NCBI GenBank assembly: GCA_009760855.2
Contig: WPIO01000008.1
Location: 5,518,501-5,582,500 of the forward strand
Direction of reading: 5' to 3'
DNA from: Cristatella mucedo
Taxonomy: Eukaryota > Bryozoa > Phylactolaemata > Cristatellidae
DNA length: 64,000 nt
Part shown: in pieces, positions 63,426 through 64,000 of the stretch
Layout: each line of letters starts with the position of its first letter
How positions within the stretch are numbered: the first letter of the stretch is position 1
Made by a program: the position numbers and the translations under genes
Notes under the pieces: model-generated
What the model saw: only the letters and a program-made list of their open reading frames with translations
The model's database searches: none
What the model was told of the DNA's origin: nothing

Positions 63426-63520
63426 ACTGGCGAGGTTCCGTCGCCGAGCGGCGCCTCGGGGGGTGCCTCGAGTCCCTGAGTACCATGCTCTAGAAAACTC
63501 ATTCCGCATCCGTAGAGCTG
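63425..63520 (+). repeat. GC cap, copy 3 (worn block after it)
   Basis: GCCGAGCGGCGCCTCGGGGG, then a weak match to the AACTCC...AGAGCTGA block. Confidence 0.55.
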
Positions 63521-63923
63521 AGCGGCGGCTATAGCCGGGATATAGCCAGGGGAGGACTCGCGAATGCCAGGTAGGTGCTGCGACCCGCACCCCACAACTA
63601 GCAGAGCAAAAGCGATTTTAAGCAGCGACAGTTGCCACCGATCAACGGCCGCGGCGGCCGTGGCGGCGGCAAGCCAGCCAGCGCTTTGCCGCTGTGGCTC
63701 GCATAACGCTTTCTTTCTGATGGCGGCTCCAACGGAGGACAGTCAGGTGCGGAGGCGCGAGGTGGCGTACAGTGCTGACTTTCTTACAGCGTTTAGCAGT
63801 AGTCCTCGTGGCAGCGTGACGTGACGAGCGACCCCTGGCGCGCGCGCGCGCGAAACCTCTTCCTCGGAGGAAACTCGGGACAGGCCAGCGAAGGAGAAAG
63901 AACGTGCGACCCGGTTTCTGAAC

Positions 63924-63930
63924 TATAAAA
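63924..63930 (+). promoter_or_regulatory. Possible TATA box of a gene beyond the right edge
   Basis: TATAAAA in GC-rich DNA, 70 bp before the window ends. No ATG with a convincing frame follows inside the window. A chance match is possible. Confidence 0.3.
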
Positions 63931-64000
63931 ACTGCCAGGAACCGACTATTTCCCGGCGGAATCATTAATTAGACTGTCAGCTGAGCTCCAGGCGTTGAGT

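Overview
The window is animal nuclear DNA. It has interspersed two- and three-exon genes with GT-AG introns, several CR1/L2-type LINEs, one R2/NeSL-type LINE, two tRNA-derived SINE families, long dinucleotide microsatellites and minisatellites. I see no bacterial operons, rRNA or functional tRNA genes. An invertebrate is likely from the repeat types, but the sequence alone does not fix the phylum. Most of the 64 kb is repeat relics and unassigned intergenic DNA.

The real genes I can support are small. A cluster on the + strand, spread over 35 kb, encodes secreted cysteine-rich peptides of about 94 residues: a decayed copy (exons at 4561 and 6660), gene C (17070-19269), gene A (31697-34464) and gene B (36249-39212). 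A, B and C share one architecture. Exon 1 is a signal peptide ending in a phase 1 intron. Exon 2 is exactly 181 nt, carries six cysteines (C-x6-C-x7/8-C-x4-C-x7/10-C-x19/20-C) and ends in a phase 2 intron. Exon 3 is a tiny tail of 7-9 codons plus a stop. A and B are recent tandem duplicates; C is a distant relative with little sequence identity outside the cysteines. I do not recognise the family from memory. TATA boxes lie 70-95 bp upstream of the start codons of A, B (degenerate) and C.

Region by region: 0-9 kb holds a LINE 3' end, the decayed peptide gene and AT repeats; 9-16 kb a long broken LINE (family A) and SINEs; 17-19.3 kb gene C; 19.3-25 kb LINE scraps and mostly unassigned DNA; 25.2-27.8 kb an R2/NeSL-type LINE; 28-31.5 kb unassigned; 31.6-39.3 kb the A/B gene pair with LINEs and microsatellites in its introns; 39.9-41.2 kb a LINE nested in another LINE; 44-46.8 kb the best-preserved LINE (family B, 573-codon reading frame); 46.9-47.4 kb a GGCTGC expansion and a hairpin; 49.0-49.3 kb a 19-bp minisatellite; 50.3-51.75 kb a broken LINE; 51.8-53.5 kb a decayed satellite with a period near 170 bp; 53.5-57 kb unassigned, partly GC-rich DNA; 58-63.5 kb a duplicated GC-rich unit broken by LINE insertions; and at the right edge a TATA box that may start a gene beyond the window.

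The peptide cluster is the most interesting system: a small secreted-protein family expanding by tandem duplication, with replacement changes outnumbering silent ones between A and B while every cysteine is kept.
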